Shown here in pieces: positions 49,340-62,087 of a stretch of DNA of 64,000 nt; positions within the stretch are counted from its first letter, which is position 1, and every line of letters starts with the position of its first letter. The notes beneath the pieces were generated by a model. That model was not told where the DNA came from. It did no database searches and worked only from the letters and a program-made list of their open reading frames with translations. This DNA is from Puccinellia tenuiflora (Eukaryota; Streptophyta; Magnoliopsida; Poales; Poaceae), in the NCBI GenBank assembly GCA_012064385.1, contig QRDG01000129.1, forward strand, positions 1,911,015 to 1,975,014, in the 5' to 3' direction. A program made the position numbers and the translations under genes.

Positions 49340-50585
49340 TTAATTGATTGATTGTGTGTGAGAGCATCCTAATATTTCTCCATGATCAACATGTCATTTG
49401 GTTCAATATTGCTTTGCTTGTGTGTAGCAAGGTTGTTTGAGGTACCATAACCATTATTTTAGGTGATTTATCACATGACTGATCCTAGCCCGTCCGGGTA
49501 GTAATTTTAGGTTCGTACAATGAAGTTGCTTATAACAATACTAGCTTATAGGGTAAAATATGTGACACTTAAGCTAAGGAAGTTGAATCAAGCCCATCTT
49601 CTTTAGAATCACTTGACCAAGTTTTTAAACTGCTTTTAGTAATTTGGACTCTTCCAATTAATTTGTACAAAATATATTGCTGCTGCAAAGTTGCCACTAC
49701 CTGTGACAATGACATGTGGGTCCAGTTTCAAATGCCACCCAGATACCCATTGACATTTTTCGAAGCTGCAAACTTATGGCATGGTTAAAAGTATATGCTG
49801 GAATAGGCTCCAGCGAACAAACTTAAATATTTTAAGGGCTGCTAGTCACAGTATCATTGCTGGGTAACTTACTTCAATACTTTTTTGTTAACCTCCTATA
49901 GTTTGCCTGGCTTAACATCACTTTTACAGTAAAAACACTTGTATTGATATGTGATCAGATTGGCATGGTTGGTCAAGTAGTTCATTGGGTGCTAGTCATA
50001 CCAAACAATGTGGAATGGCACTGGTACTCATTTAGTTTTTAAAAGATGAACAGTCGGTTTAAGTCGAGCAAGCAACATCTGGCCAACTTAGATGAACATA
50101 TCTTCTAACATCTCTGTTGTGTTACAATTTTCTTCTAAGTAAATTTACATGTGCTCCCTGTTCTTGTGGACCACCATCGTTTTTGTTTTAAGTCTTAGCT
50201 CTTGATTATTAACCAAGGTATTAAGTACTAATATCACGATTTAGAACAGCTAAGTACAGTTACCAATTCTTGATGCATCCTGATTACAATTTGATGTGCA
50301 AGAAGAAACCATAAGCCAGAGTATGCAAAATGCAAATTCCCTTTTCTGGTTATTAAGAGGAAGATGAGAAACAAATGTACAGGTTGCATTCGATTGAACT
50401 AGGGAAGCCAGAGGAACCCAGAAAATTAGTTGCAATATTGACTATTTATCTTCCAATTTTTTTTGTTCCCCGTGATGTTATTTTGCGTATAGAAGTGTCT
50501 CTTCACTTTGTGTATAGAAGTGACCCTTCACTTTGGAACTACTCACGCTTGGCTCATCTATTTCTGGAGAAGGGCTAAATAACAT
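49340..50585. other. Gene-free stretch right of the CACTA element
   Basis: AT-rich DNA without a supported gene. It could contain introns or lost exons of the fragment at 50596-51234, since no start for that gene was found. Confidence 0.4.
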
Positions 50586-50595
50586 AATGTGGAGG

Positions 50596-51234
50596 AAGAT
50601 ATCGCGGAGGAACGGTTGCAGATGTGGATTGATCGACATGACCAGCAACCAACTTCACATGATGCTGTAGATGGTATGTGCCAACTGGCTATACATTGCC
50701 CACTTAAGATTTTGTTAGGTTTCATTTGCTACAAAACATGCAGGCTGGCACGAAATGCGATTACATGAATTTGCATAATCAAGTCATACATAATTTACAG
50801 ATTGCAGTGCACATCCCATTATCTTAAAATCACAACTCAGACTAGCCTTGCAACGAGCTGATTGGGATGCACAGTAGCACTAGAATGAACCTTTAGATTT
50901 TAAAGTTTACTTTCTTCACGTAGAAGATTAACTGTTTATTAGGTGGGACATTTACATTCAAATAGCTAATGTTGGGACTACACAATCTATTAAGTGGTCT
51001 CCATCCATGTTGATGTCATTAATTTCAACACAACACGTTTTTTCCAATCTGCATTCCGTTTTTCCCACTCTTGAAATACATTTTGTTATAGTTGAACAAG
51101 GAATACATGAGCTGAGGAAGCTGGGAATCGAACAACTGCTGTGGGAATTCTCCCGCCAGGAGGTGAACGGGGCCAAAGGTGAATTGTCTGATACCAACGG
51201 TGAATTGTCTGATGCGGAGGACAATCTGACCTAG
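50596..51234 (+). pseudogene. Two-exon coding fragment of an unidentified gene
   Basis: A first exon ending at 50673 (reads ERLQMWIDRHDQQPTSHDAVD, donor ATG|GTATGT) joins an exon starting at 51092 (acceptor TTATAG|TTG) in the same frame. Together they read DVEQGIHELRKLGIEQLLWE, a short repeat (KGELSDTNGELSD) and EDNLT before TAG at 51234. Both exons are open, hydrophilic and correctly phased (phase 1), which is unlikely by chance. An in-frame TAA precedes the first exon, so its left border is uncertain: an acceptor near 50596, or a start at the Met of QMW. I do not recognise the family. It may be the 3' end of a gene lost or displaced on the left. Confidence 0.45.
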
Positions 51235-52151
51235 GAGACTCAATTCTTAACAAGCGGCCACCATGGATCGCTCCCATGCACTCTGGTTTTGGTTTGGAGT
51301 TACGAGTTCCAGCTCCAGAAAAGTTCATTGATTTATTTGTGTACATAACTTGCATTCAAAAAAGTTGCTATTTACTAAAGCGGCTTTGAAAGGTGAAATT
51401 GGTAATTAAACATAGTGATGTGCTTTCCATAGGCCTAATAGATAGCTGAAATAGTCGCTCTGCATGAATAACCATCCCATCTGCTGTCATTTTGTGCGAA
51501 CCAAGTGCCTTTTTGCTGTTTATTGTCAATCTGGCCGCATTAGCAGTAGCTAACTCCTCAATCCTGTGACTAGCATGTGACGGTTTAGTAGGTCTATGTG
51601 ACATACTTTCGGCTGGTAATTTAATTGGTTTATTCACATCCATGCTCTGTTTTGGCGATGTGAACCTTTTCCCTAATAATAATTTGTTCTGGAAGCTGGA
51701 TCAATCAACATTATCTTGAGATTAGAGAATTATTTAGGTCATCTTGATCCTATTCTGGTCCAACATAAGCACTTTAATATACTGCAAGCACTTTAATATA
51801 GTGTGCCTAGTGCATACATGTCTATCTACTGTTTGTCATTGTGTTGTTGGCCCTAACGTGCACATGCAGCAATCCCTTAGAAGCAACTTTTGTAGTTCAT
51901 CGCCCACTAACAGTGGACAAACTCAGAAGCAACTTATCTTTTGCACAAAGTAGTGCTAATCTGAGGTCTTGGCATGCTGTAGTTCTAAACTTTTAATGCA
52001 TGAGAGTAGCTATTAGAACCAACTGATTTTCAGAAGTAATTAAGGACTATTAGTCCAAACCTGGTCCTTTAACATGCATAGTAATTAATGAAGCCTCGCA
52101 GACATGCCTATAGCCCTAACAAAATGTACCTTTTCATACCCTTTTCCGTCC

Positions 52152-52240
52152 TATATATTCTAATGCCGCCCCAGTTGTCGTCTTGCTTCTGCATCTGTCA
52201 GTGCACTCTCTCTCTCTCTCTCACTCCTCTCACTGAATCA
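52152..52240 (+). promoter_or_regulatory. SCPL45-like core promoter: TATA-like box and CT-rich tract
   Basis: TATATAT at 52152-52158 is followed by a (CT)n pyrimidine patch at 52207-52230, a common arrangement in grass promoters. The 5' UTR would run to 52383. Confidence 0.5.
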
Positions 52241-52383
52241 TTCATCTTTTGATTATTTTTTATTTCCTTCCTTTGCTCTCCTCTCAATCGAAAAGAGCAC
52301 ACTTGACTCTTCCTCCTCCGTCACCATCCAATCCCTTCCTCTCTCTCCGGCCAAACTCTCTCTCACTACCTTCCTTGAAGGCA

Positions 52384-55300
52384 ATGCCAACTCTATTGTG
52401 CTGCTTCAGGCCATTGGCCATGGTGATGCTGCTACTCATTGCTGCTGCACTGTGTCATCTGTGTTCTTGTAATGGCGGAGACAGGATCACAAGGCTCCCT
52501 GGGCAGCCTGAGGTGAGCTTTGGGCAGTACTCGGGCTACATTGGGGTGGATGGAAAGGGAAGCAGGGCTCTCTTCTACTACTTTGTGGAGGCAGAGCTTG
52601 ATCCTTCCACTAAGCCTCTTGTTATGTGGCTCAATGGAGGTGAGTGAGCTGCATATCTGTTTTACTATATTTTTGTTTTTGTTTGCCTTGGGCTAAAGTG
52701 GGCTAAATGTATATCCTGTTGGTTTCCCTGAACTCGTTGGGTATCTTTTAGCTCCTTTCTTCAGCTCCACCGAACTAAAATATGTCCTTCATGGAAATAT
52801 TGCTTTCAGTAATACATTTGTTGGGTTCAAAATGGACCGGGTTTCTTGAGATATCATTGTTGACGTAATCTTGTGCGTCACCCTCACATCATATTGTGGT
52901 AAAAATATCAGCCAAAGTCGGCAGCAGTGCCGTAGCTTATTAGCTAAGCAAGGAGCTAGCTAGAATAAACAAACCTTGTACTAGTAACGAGTCGAAGGCC
53001 GTATATGAGAAAAGCCATCAAGCTTCACTTGTGTGCGTGCTCAGTCTCTAGTGCCTCCACTCATGTGTGTCTATCTGAGCTAGTGTGGTAGTACGTGATT
53101 TCCATCTCCTTCACATGATCACATCCGTGTGTGTGTTCGTGAAAGCATTCTAGCTAGCTTAGAGCAAGTACAATAAGTTTATGTCAGCTGGCTATAAGAG
53201 ATAAAATAATATATTTGTGATGATATGGAAAAGAGAGAAGAGGAGAGAGAAGGGAAGCGGGCTCTCATGTAAGAGCCAGCTGCAGCACGTGCTCCTAGGT
53301 GCTTTGTGAGAGTGTGATGTGGGCCATATCCTCATAAAGTAACACATTTTTATAACTAATTACTATACATGTTGGCTATATGGTGGCTATAGATGACATG
53401 GCAATATCCTTATAGCCGGCTGTTGGCTGTATTATTAAACTTACTCTTAGAGAGAGCGGGACAACAATCATTTGGTTGAATGGGATTTTTTCCCTGTAGG
53501 ACCTGGGTGTTCTTCACTTGGGGTAGGCGCCTTCTCGGAGAATGGGCCTTTCAGGCCTAGTGGGCAGGTGCTAGTGAAGAATGAGTACAGCTGGAACAAA
53601 GGTACCTTTTTCTGCAACTTTGCATGCTACTTGAGTACGAGCTCGTACTCCGTAAACTCGTTGGGAGTAATTCCCATTTCTTGAGCCTTTTGTTGGCCCA
53701 AGAAAGTTGCACATGCCTCACTGTTTTGGTGTTACCCTGCAGAGGCAAATGTGATTTACCTGGAGACACCAGCTGGTGTTGGCTACTCCTACTCTGCTGA
53801 TGCTGCCTACTACCAGGGCGTGGATGACAAGATGACAGGTACTGATGTTTCTATTTTTTTGTTCTTATTTCTTTATTTCCAACGTTTTCTCTATATGTTA
53901 CAGAGTTGTGCCTTTTTTACTGGAAGATTTATGGAATATAAGGGACTGCCTTTTATGAGAAATAAGTTCTGCTCACTTTCTTAACAGTTCTGTTTCTGAT
54001 CTATTTGCATGTAGTAAGTCTTAACCTCTAAAGAAAAGCATGTTTCAGGGTTAAGATGAGCTCTGACATTTCTTTACTGAATGAATGAAGCAATGGACAA
54101 TATGGTGTTCATGCAAAGGTGGCTTGAAAAGTTCCCACAGTACAAGGGCAGAGAGCTATACATTTCTGGAGAAAGCTATGCAGGTACGCATATAAAAAAG
54201 TTTGATTTTACATCTTATTAACCACTAATAAACCACTCTAAGCACTCTCTGAATCTTCAACTGTCCTTTGCATGTATCAGGACACTACATTCCACAACTT
54301 GCCGAGGTCATGGTTGAGTTCAATAAGAACAAGATGATTTTTAACCTCAAAGGACTTGCTGTAAGTAAACCTCTGTCAGTTCTAAAGAAAAATATCAGTG
54401 ATGATGCATTCTAGTTGTTTCTGACTGCAATCTCATTTTCTCTTGGCAGTTGGGCAATCCTGTTCTTGAGTTCACCACTGACTTCAACTCGAGGGCAGAG
54501 TACTTCTGGTCTCATGGCCTTATTTCAGACTCAACATACAGGATTTTTACCTCGGTTTGCAACTATTCCCGCTATGTCAGCGAGTACTATAGCGGATCGC
54601 TTAGCCCGCTTTGTGCACGGGTGATGAACCAAGTAACCCGTGAGGCTAGCCGGTTCGTAGACAAGTACGATGTGACTCTTGACGTGTGCTTGTCATCAGT
54701 CCTCTCCCAGTCAATGATCCTCTCCCCTCATGTATGCTCAGTGCCGATCATATTCAGTATCATAGTGTAGTAGTCTCTTATCTGATATAGCACCATTGCG
54801 GTTGTGTTCGGCAGAGGCAGGTCGGGCAGCGCATCGATGTTTGTGTGGAAGACGAGACGGTGAACTACTTGAACAGGAAGGATGTTCAGCAAGCACTCCA
54901 TGCGAAGCTCATCGGTGTAAAAACTTGGGCAGTTTGCAGCAGGTATTTTATCAACAGATTAATAAGCGTATGTACAGATACTTTTGTATATTTGTATCTG
55001 TTAGATCTGACCACTGTTTATCGTGTATTTGATTTGTAACAGTGTTCTTGAGTACGAGCTCCTCAACTTGAAGATTCCAACAATCAATATAGTGGGTTCA
55101 CTTGTCAAGTCCGGCATCAGAGTACTAGTTTACAGGTATAAAAGTATAAAAGATGCATCATAGAAGTCAGGAATATCTCGATAGGAAAAAGAAGATTAGA
55201 AAACTGAATCTAAGTACCAGGCATAAACCTATGTACTTTGGTACCTTTAAAATGGTATAAAAACACCTGAACTTACTTTTGTGGGGGCTATAAAATAATA

Positions 55301-55898
55301 CTCAGTAATCTGGTATGCAACCCTGTTAGATTACTTGTAGAAAATGAAAGAAAGTGGTGGAAAGGAAAATCTATGGAGTTGTCACTTTACATATTGTTTT
55401 AGAACATGTACTTTGCCACCTTTATCATGATAGAAATTGGTACCTGAACCTTTTCTTTTGGAGGATCCTCTCAACTTTGGTGAAGCACAAAGCTTAGCCA
55501 GAACTGATGTAACATGTAGCATTTGTTTCCTTCCAAATGCAGCGGCGATCAAGACTCGGTGATCCCTTTAACGGGGAGCAGGACGCTTGTGCAGAATCTA
55601 GCGCGCGATCTAGGCCTCAAGGCGACCATCCCTTATCGAGTTTGGTTCGAAGGGAAGCAGGTGACAACACAGACATATAGGAAAACTGAAGAAAAAGATA
55701 AGTACTTAGCATTTTTTCCAGTAACTGAACGGTCTTCATCTGCAGGTGGGTGGATGGACTCAGGTATATGGTGACATGCTCTCCTTCGCCACCATCAGAG
55801 GGGCTTCACACGAGGCGCCATTCTCGCAGCCAGAACGCTCTCTCGTGCTCTTCAGGGCATTTCTACAAGGCAGGCCTCTACCGGAAACCTTCTCATGA
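52384..55898 (+). CDS. SCPL45: Serine carboxypeptidase-like protein, SCPL45-type (ten exons)
   Basis: Exons: 52384-52639, 53500-53601, 53743-53838, 54091-54183, 54281-54360, 54450-54731, 54815-54942, 55043-55135, 55543-55660, 55746-55898. The splices are GT-AG and in phase, giving 466 residues. Residues 1-30 form a signal peptide (LAMVMLLLIAAALCHL), so the protein enters the secretory pathway. S10 peptidase blocks follow in order: RITRLPGQP, oxyanion region WLNGGPGCSSLG, SENGPF, YLETPAGVGYSYS, nucleophile in GESYAGHY (Ser180), SGDQDSVIP with the catalytic Asp (379-381), and GASHEAPFSQP with His438. The triad is complete, so it should be an active carboxypeptidase or acyltransferase-fold enzyme of the plant SCPL42-47 group. 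The start was chosen because the signal peptide follows it directly; an upstream in-frame ATG at 52249 would add an unusual leader. Intron 1 carries a MITE. Confidence 0.95.
53162..53446. mobile_element. Tourist-like MITE in SCPL45 intron 1
   Basis: gagcaagtacaataag and its inverted partner ttattaaacttactc are the ends, and tta flanks both sides (53159-53161 and 53447-53449), the PIF/Harbinger target duplication. The subterminal ggctata/tatagcc motifs are also inverted. 285 bp, no coding capacity. Confidence 0.85.
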
Positions 55899-56280
55899 TA
55901 ATGAATGTTGCCTCTGCAGCTACGAAAGGAGCTGTTCCTCCTGCTTCTGCAAGGGATTTAGTTATGTAAGAATGTGTTTCGTTTGTAGTCCTGCTCCTAG
56001 CTATCTGAAGCTGCGATTATCGCATGGCTCGTAAGGTTTTGATCTGTGTTTTATCTGTATTCGTGGCTCGGCGATTGTTCAAAGAAGTTACATTGAACTC
56101 TACGTGTGCTCTTAAATGTAAATACCTGCTGGTTCCGCAACCCTGCATTTTCCTGAACATGCATGGTGGAGAAAATAGAACAACTCCTTTAAACACCATA
56201 ATATCGATGATACTCTCTGAAATAACTTGGCAAAGAAAGCCATCACTTACTGGAAATAAATACAAGATTACTTTTTTTTG
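55899..56280 (+). terminator. SCPL45-like 3' UTR and flank
   Basis: The trailer after TGA includes ttatgtaagaatgtgtttcgtttgtag near 55960 and ends somewhere before about 56280. No single poly(A) signal stands out. Confidence 0.35.
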
Positions 56281-56983
56281 AAAATGTGTTGTATATTAAT
56301 CAGAAAACAGTGTTTGAGTTACAATCTTCCAAGGCCGCTTTCAACACGCAGGTCGGCACCGCACCTTGTAAAATCCCACTACACTTACAGTTAAAAAAAA
56401 ATCCCACTACACAACACACCACGACTAATGACGTGGGGTTACCACGGCAAATCCCATATATAGTGAGATACCTAGGGTTTCGTATGAGGGAGGAAGATGA
56501 CGCGCTGGTAGTATCGGACGGCTGACAAGAAAGGATTTACCCAGGTTTGGCCCCTCATTGTGAGGTAAAGACCTACATTCTGCTTGTCTGATTATATTGA
56601 AGATGGTGTTACAATGTCGCCAGGATGCTATGGTGTGTCCCGTATGCCTTCTATCTCTAAAGGGCGCCCTGCCTGGCTATATATATGAGCCAGGTAGGGT
56701 TTACATGTCTTATGGTACAAGAAATTGTCAGTAGCTTCTTGGGCTTAGTTGGGTCGTCAGGTGAGCCTCCAAATATGTCTTCAGCTAGGCCGCATCGGGT
56801 ACACCAATGGTGGGGTGCCCGGAGGATATGCCCACGTCAGTAGCCCCCGAGTGTCTGGTCTATTCGAAGAATCGGGAAGAGACTAAGAGCAGCATGTCGA
56901 GTAGGCGTAGTTGATGCGTTGGGTACGTTGATGACCTTGTGATGACAATATTAACCATGTTTTGAGAGTCGAATCATTTCCAA

Positions 56984-57255
56984 GAAATCCAGTGCGGGTG
57001 TAAGAAACCAGATAATAATAATCTGATGCGGGTGTAAGGAACCCAACTTTTATAAATCCGATGCGGGCTATAGAGTACTAACTTTGAGAAATCCGGTGCG
57101 GGCTATAGAGAACCCGACTTTGAAAAATCCGGTGCGGGCTATAGAGAAAAACCCGACTTAAAGAAATCCCATGCGGGCTATAGAGAACCCGAGTTTAAGA
57201 AATCCGAATGCGGGTTATAGAGAACCCGACTTTAAAAAATCCGATGCGGGCTAAT
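56984..57255. repeat. Minisatellite, about 36-bp unit
   Basis: About seven degenerate copies of gaaatccgatgcgggctatagagaacccgacttt follow each other. Confidence 0.85.
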
Positions 57256-58049
57256 ATAGTCAATTCTCGTCGGGTGCACGCCCAGCGCTCCCGATGGGAG
57301 TAGCCCCCGAGGATATGTTCAACTATTTATAGTTGGGCATAGGCTCAATTTGTTTTGCTTCTGGTCGTAGCCGAGAACTTCGCGAGTGCCCTCCCGAGGA
57401 GTGTAGGACTCGACTCGTAGAGTCTGCATCTATGTTGTGTTGTCGGGTGCTTCCAACCCGGTAGTACGTCGAGTAGGCCCCGAGGGCCTGGTAGACTCGA
57501 AGAATCTGGCAGACTCGAAGAATTTGGCAGGGACTCATAGTCAAAAGCATTTCAATGAAGACCATCATCTGATAGTGCATGAGTTTATATTCGAACCCGT
57601 ATTTCTGGGTTTATTGTAACACCGCCTAGGGATGGTGGTATAGTAGGCCTGGTTCGCTCGACGGATTGGGACCAGTTAAATGCTCTTGGCAAAAACCTTA
57701 CTAACCTACATCAACCTCGAGTCCCCAGACTCGAACCTGGAAGCTGGGGAAGTTCGACTCAGGCCGCTGAGGTCTTACAGAGTCAAACTCCAGCTTTAGA
57801 AAAGGGCACCCAACGCGTCCGTCGGGATTTTTCATCACGCCTGTTGGCGTGAAAATATACAGGGTTGCCATAGCTGGTACGGGCCCTGACCCTACACAAC
57901 GGATCGGTGGGTCTTACCTTTGCACGATTAGGTGCAGCATTTGAGATTATTTGCAGCTGGTGCAACTCGGGAGTCTGTACTTGTTGTTTATATGGAATTG
58001 GCCGACTGAGGGAGTCGAAACCAATTCGAGTGCCTGTTGGCTCCTTCAT

Positions 58050-58355
58050 GTATCGGGTGTCGCTAAGGTGATGTGGTTGTAAGGCATGTACAACGTAGCT
58101 CCTGAGTATCGGGTGCCGCTGAGACGATGTAGTTTTAAGGCCTGTACAGCATAGCCCTCGAGTATTGGGTCCCGCCGAGGCGATGTAGTTATAGGGCTTG
58201 TACAGCGTAGCCCTCGAGTATCGGGTGCCGTTGAGGCGATGTAGATGTACGGCCTGTATGGCGTAGCCCCCCGAGTATCGGGTGCCGCTGAGGCGATGTA
58301 GTTGTATGGCCTGTATAGCATAGCCCTCGAGTATCGGGTGCCGCTGAGGCGAATT
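58050..58355. repeat. Minisatellite, 56-bp unit
   Basis: Five full units and a partial one of tatcgggtgccgctgaggcg, atgtagttgtatggcctgta, tagcatagccctcgag (read consecutively), well conserved. Confidence 0.88.
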
Positions 58356-58457
58356 GTGTGCCTTTTTGCGGCGCAGCCCCCGAGTGTCGAAGGCGGAGCC
58401 GCGCGGCATTTTAGCCGGAAGGAGTCGACACGACGGACGGAGTCGACGGGCGACTAC

Positions 58458-59779
58458 TGAAAGGATAGAGATGGTAACCTAGGGGGGGTGAATAGGTTTC
58501 TACAAATTTTCTTTTCTTTTCACAAGTTTTAGGCTATGCGGATAAATAAGGTGAGCCTAACAACTAAGTGAAACACCCTATATGATGCAATAATATAAAT
58601 ACAATAATGAAAGAGCTTAGATAGAAATAACCGAGGCACGCGGAGACGAAGATGTAATCCCGTGTTCCTCCTGTTGGGAGAGGAGTATGTCATGTTGGAG
58701 AGGTGCGAGCCCACGAAGGACCCGATGTCACGAAGACTCGCCATCTTCTCCTTGAGCCTCCCACACAAAGTAGGAGCTCAATCCACTATTGGTAGGTCTT
58801 GAGGCGACCTCCGAACCTTTACAAACTTCCCGAAGCACAATCCACAACCCGGAAGCTTCCGGGCGACCCTAACCACCTAGGGTTTCCCAACGAACCCAAG
58901 AGTAACAAGCAACTCGATGAACTCAAGGGGAAATCACTTTTGGCTTGGTGGAAACGTAGATCCGGACCTCTTCTTCCTTTCTCTCGAAGGGATTTAAATT
59001 TGGTTGGAGAGAATGGGAGATCTCAAGCTTTTGGTGTTCTTCAACAATGGAGGTGAGAGGGAGCAAGATATGAAATGAATCTGAGCAAGGGTCACCCTCT
59101 CAAGGTGGAAGAAGATGGGTATTTATAGGGGGTCATGAAAATCCGGGCGTTGGAGCAGTTTTCTGGTCCCGTTAGTTTGAAAGTCGGCAAACCGCCCGTG
59201 GAACCGGCCGAGCCCGGTCAGACCGGCCCACAAGCCGAAACGACCTTCTGTTTGACCGGCGGCTAAACCGACGTCGGTCGGTCAACCGGATCCAGACCGG
59301 GCACCAGACCAAAACGGTCTTCTGTTGCACCGACTGCTGGACCGGCGGCAGACCGACGCCGGCCGGCCAAACCAGATCCAGACCGGCCCACAAACCGAAA
59401 ACAACTTCTGTTCAACCGACCACCAGGAAAAGGCTCCAAAAGTGGATTTTCCGAAAAGGCTTTTTTCTCTGGCTAGATATGGTGGAGATGTATATGGAGT
59501 ATTAGTGGCAAGAGAAAGCTTACTATATCAAACCCATTAAGAACATCGAGTATGCCCCCCTTCATAGTGTGGTGATCCTATTGACTCAAGAATAAATACA
59601 AAGAATAACTAGAGAAAAACCACCGAAACTTGATCAATAGAAAATGAGGGGCCTCCATCCATCTTCGATCATCACCCATACATGGACTAAAACCTGAGTA
59701 CACACTTGACAAATAATATTTGTCCATTCTAACTCGAGTGTCATCTTTAACCAAAATAATTGGAGACATTGCCCTTTCA
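58458..59779 (-). repeat. 3' LTR of a minus-strand LTR retroelement
   Basis: Ends TGAAAGG (58458) and CCTTTCA (59779) are inverted. On the minus strand the sequence entering it is a polypurine tract (aaccaaaaagggggtgat). The text (taacctagggggggtgaatagg at the outer end) is typical of Triticeae LTR elements. The partner 5' LTR is not in the window. Confidence 0.65.
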
Positions 59780-60239
59780 ATCACCCCCTTTTTGGTTGAA
59801 TATGACAATCGAGTTAGAGCTCATACAATAAATGATATGATATGCTCATGAGTTTCCACAAAGATATAGGCCAAGCTCCCCCTAAATGTGTGCACTTAGA
59901 TAATACTTGCTTTTGAATGCAAAGTGCGGAAACATTGAAATAATGAGGAGCTCCCCCTATATCTTTAGGAAAAAGAATAAGGCATGACACATGGATATAT
60001 CTAAGATACAACATAAGCATAGCATAATCCATGGTCCACTAGGATAAGCAAACTTGTACAACACACAAGATAAAATAGTTCAACTGATACGAAAGGAAGA
60101 TACACACTAGCCAATAAAAACCAAATAAAAGAACGAGGCTTGTGATAGATAGCAAGAACCCGTAGGAGCACACGTACAACCTAATAGAGCTCTACACCTT
60201 CTCCCCCTTTGGCATCGAAACACCAAAAAGGGGAAAAGG

Positions 60240-61640
60240 AGGTAGGCGATGCTAGCACAAACCAACTACTCCCCATCTTCGTCTTCAGACTCTTCAGCAT
60301 CATCACCATCATTAGCAACATCAACTGGTGCCTTGCCGGTACCTTCATAACTAGTGGAGCCACCATCAAAATACCCATATAAGCCATAGTTGCTAATAGG
60401 TGGCATCTTGAAGTCAACGAACGGAGTAGGTGCCAAATCTTCACCATCAGGAGCTGGAATGCCACGATTGGGAAAATCCTCATTTTGCCTTCAGCGGGTA
60501 TCCTTGGCCATCTCATAGGAATTATGGCTGATAACATAGCTTTTCCGGCACATGGTAAACAGGGAGGTGCAAAACTTAGCAGCCCCACCTTTCTTATTTG
60601 GCCGTGAGAACCCGGGAACGTGGCTAGAGGAAGGAATAGTGCGAGTGGTATGATCAGGAATATCAGAGTCTTCAACAGGCATCATTTCAGGAAGATCCAA
60701 GCGATCATAGCGAAGAGGCAGGCACAGAGTAGGCTGGGGTGTCTTTCTGCCAAACTTAAATCCAGTGGGTAGCACATGAGTGAGGAAACGCTGCACAAAA
60801 GCTCAATAGCTGGGGGTCATCCGTGAGAGAACATTCCTCTTCATCTCACAAAATATGTAGTCACACACATCAATCTTTGGCTGCTGATCAGGATGACTAT
60901 AATAGAGCAAATTCACATTGTGGCGACGAACATTCACAAGATTCCTAGGCTTGCTCACAATATTATCACGGAAAACACGGGCCAAGGTGTGGTAGAAGTA
61001 GTACATGTCAGTGATGAGAGGCAGAGCATTTGTTGCACCAGGAACAAGTGTGAAAGAGATGTCACGAACAGGCATGGGCTTCTCTGAGTGAATGCAGAAA
61101 CCACCACGACGATTTCCACCATAACCAAGGCTAGCAGCAAAAGTGGCAAAATCAGAAGTAAACTGGTCTTCGCCAGACATCCAAGTGAAGGATCTATCCG
61201 GATCGTCATGAAAGAAAATTGTGCAGAAAAACTGACGAACTATGTCGGCACGAAGTCTTGTTTGATAGTGATAAGGCCATATATATTCATCTTCTTCAAA
61301 GCGGCATCCACATAAGCAAAATCAGTTGATACATTTTGGTTGTACCACTCCATGTCGATAGCAGTGGGAGTGACAATTGGATCCTCCAACCCACGGTACA
61401 CTTCATCCTAAAGCTTGACTTGAGTCAAGGTCCAAAAAGCAAGGCGATCGGTGCTGGTTTTCTCATGAAAGCGGTAGGGGTTGAGCTTGCAAACAACAAC
61501 ATACTTGGACATCTCACACGAAAACAGATGGAAAGCGGGAACCTCTTCTACTTCGTCATCCACATCATCCAAAAGTGTAATTCTAATCCCGCCCGCTTCT
61601 CGATTGAGGATTGATCGCAGCTCCACGATGTCTAGCATAA
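60240..61640 (-). pseudogene. Gag-like ORF relic of the LTR retroelement
   Basis: Minus-strand frames in succession: MLDIVELRSILNRE (from 61638) with DDVDDEVEEVPAFHLF, KLNPYRFHEKTSTDRLAFW, then SGEDQFTSDFATFAASLGYGG (61180) to CEMKRNVLSRMTPSY, then VQRFLTHVLPTGFKFGRKTPQPTL (60796) to YEMAKDTR, then an acidic C-terminus (DDAEESEDEDGE near 60270). Four or more breaks separate them. The wording resembles the putative plant transposon proteins carried by non-autonomous grass elements; no pol domain is present. Its function in the element is unknown. Confidence 0.6.
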
Positions 61641-62087
61641 CCTTATTTGGATATAATAATAGGAAATAAAAATCTATATATACGTATTGAAAGGTGTTCA
61701 GATAAAAGGACTTCTAGGATGCCCGACGATCCCAAGAGGCTACCCAACCATCGGACTGGTCATAGGGCCTTAGAGAAACTCCAGCCATTGCCCCCCTCTC
61801 CCCCCCCCCCAGAATATCCGACGAAGGCCTTTTGGCCCTTCTGCCGGTGCTGCGCGACGTTTGGGGAGGCTCAGGTTCCTAGTCGCCCCCCCCCCCCCCC
61901 AGTTTTCGCCCCCAGGCCGGTATTTTTTGCAACTGAATGTTCCCGCTACAAATCGACGATCAAGTTCGGTGATCGATAGCCAGAAGTTTGGCGGACAAAA
62001 ATGCCACAAGTTTGGCGATCAAAGTGGCCACAAATCGAGGATCAAAAGCAGCCACAAATCGGTCGTCGAACGGGACGACGTTGTTAC
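61641..62087. other. Gene-free stretch with C-homopolymers
   Basis: Contains runs of 12 to 15 C near 61800 and 61887. From about 61930, short phrases such as caagt-tggcgatcaaa and cacaaatcg recur. No gene is supported. Confidence 0.4.

Larger units (their letters stand above)
56281..58457. repeat. Unclassified repeat region with two minisatellites
   Basis: No gene is supported. The text (tagcccccgag, gacaagaaaggatttacccaggtt) is of the type seen in grass LTR elements, but I could not find paired ends. It contains two tandem arrays listed separately. The minus-strand ORF 57783-58409 is a product of the second array. Confidence 0.5.

Noticed and set aside
37874..49342. 3-bp target duplication of the CACTA element
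   Set aside because: Flanks read cac and tta, which do not match; no duplication is claimed.
52249..52383. Upstream in-frame start for the SCPL45-like protein
   Set aside because: It would place 45 polar, proline/serine-rich residues before the signal peptide; the start at 52384 fits the family.
56984..58355. CRISPR-like array
   Set aside because: The repeats are contiguous with no unique spacers, and the genome is a plant nuclear genome.
57783..58409. 208-residue minus ORF
   Set aside because: Produced by the 56-bp tandem repeat; unit-length repetition of the peptide, no other support.
60181..60675. 164-residue minus ORF with hydrophobic start
   Set aside because: Wrong frame of the gag-like relic; the adjacent frame gives the acidic, element-typical text.
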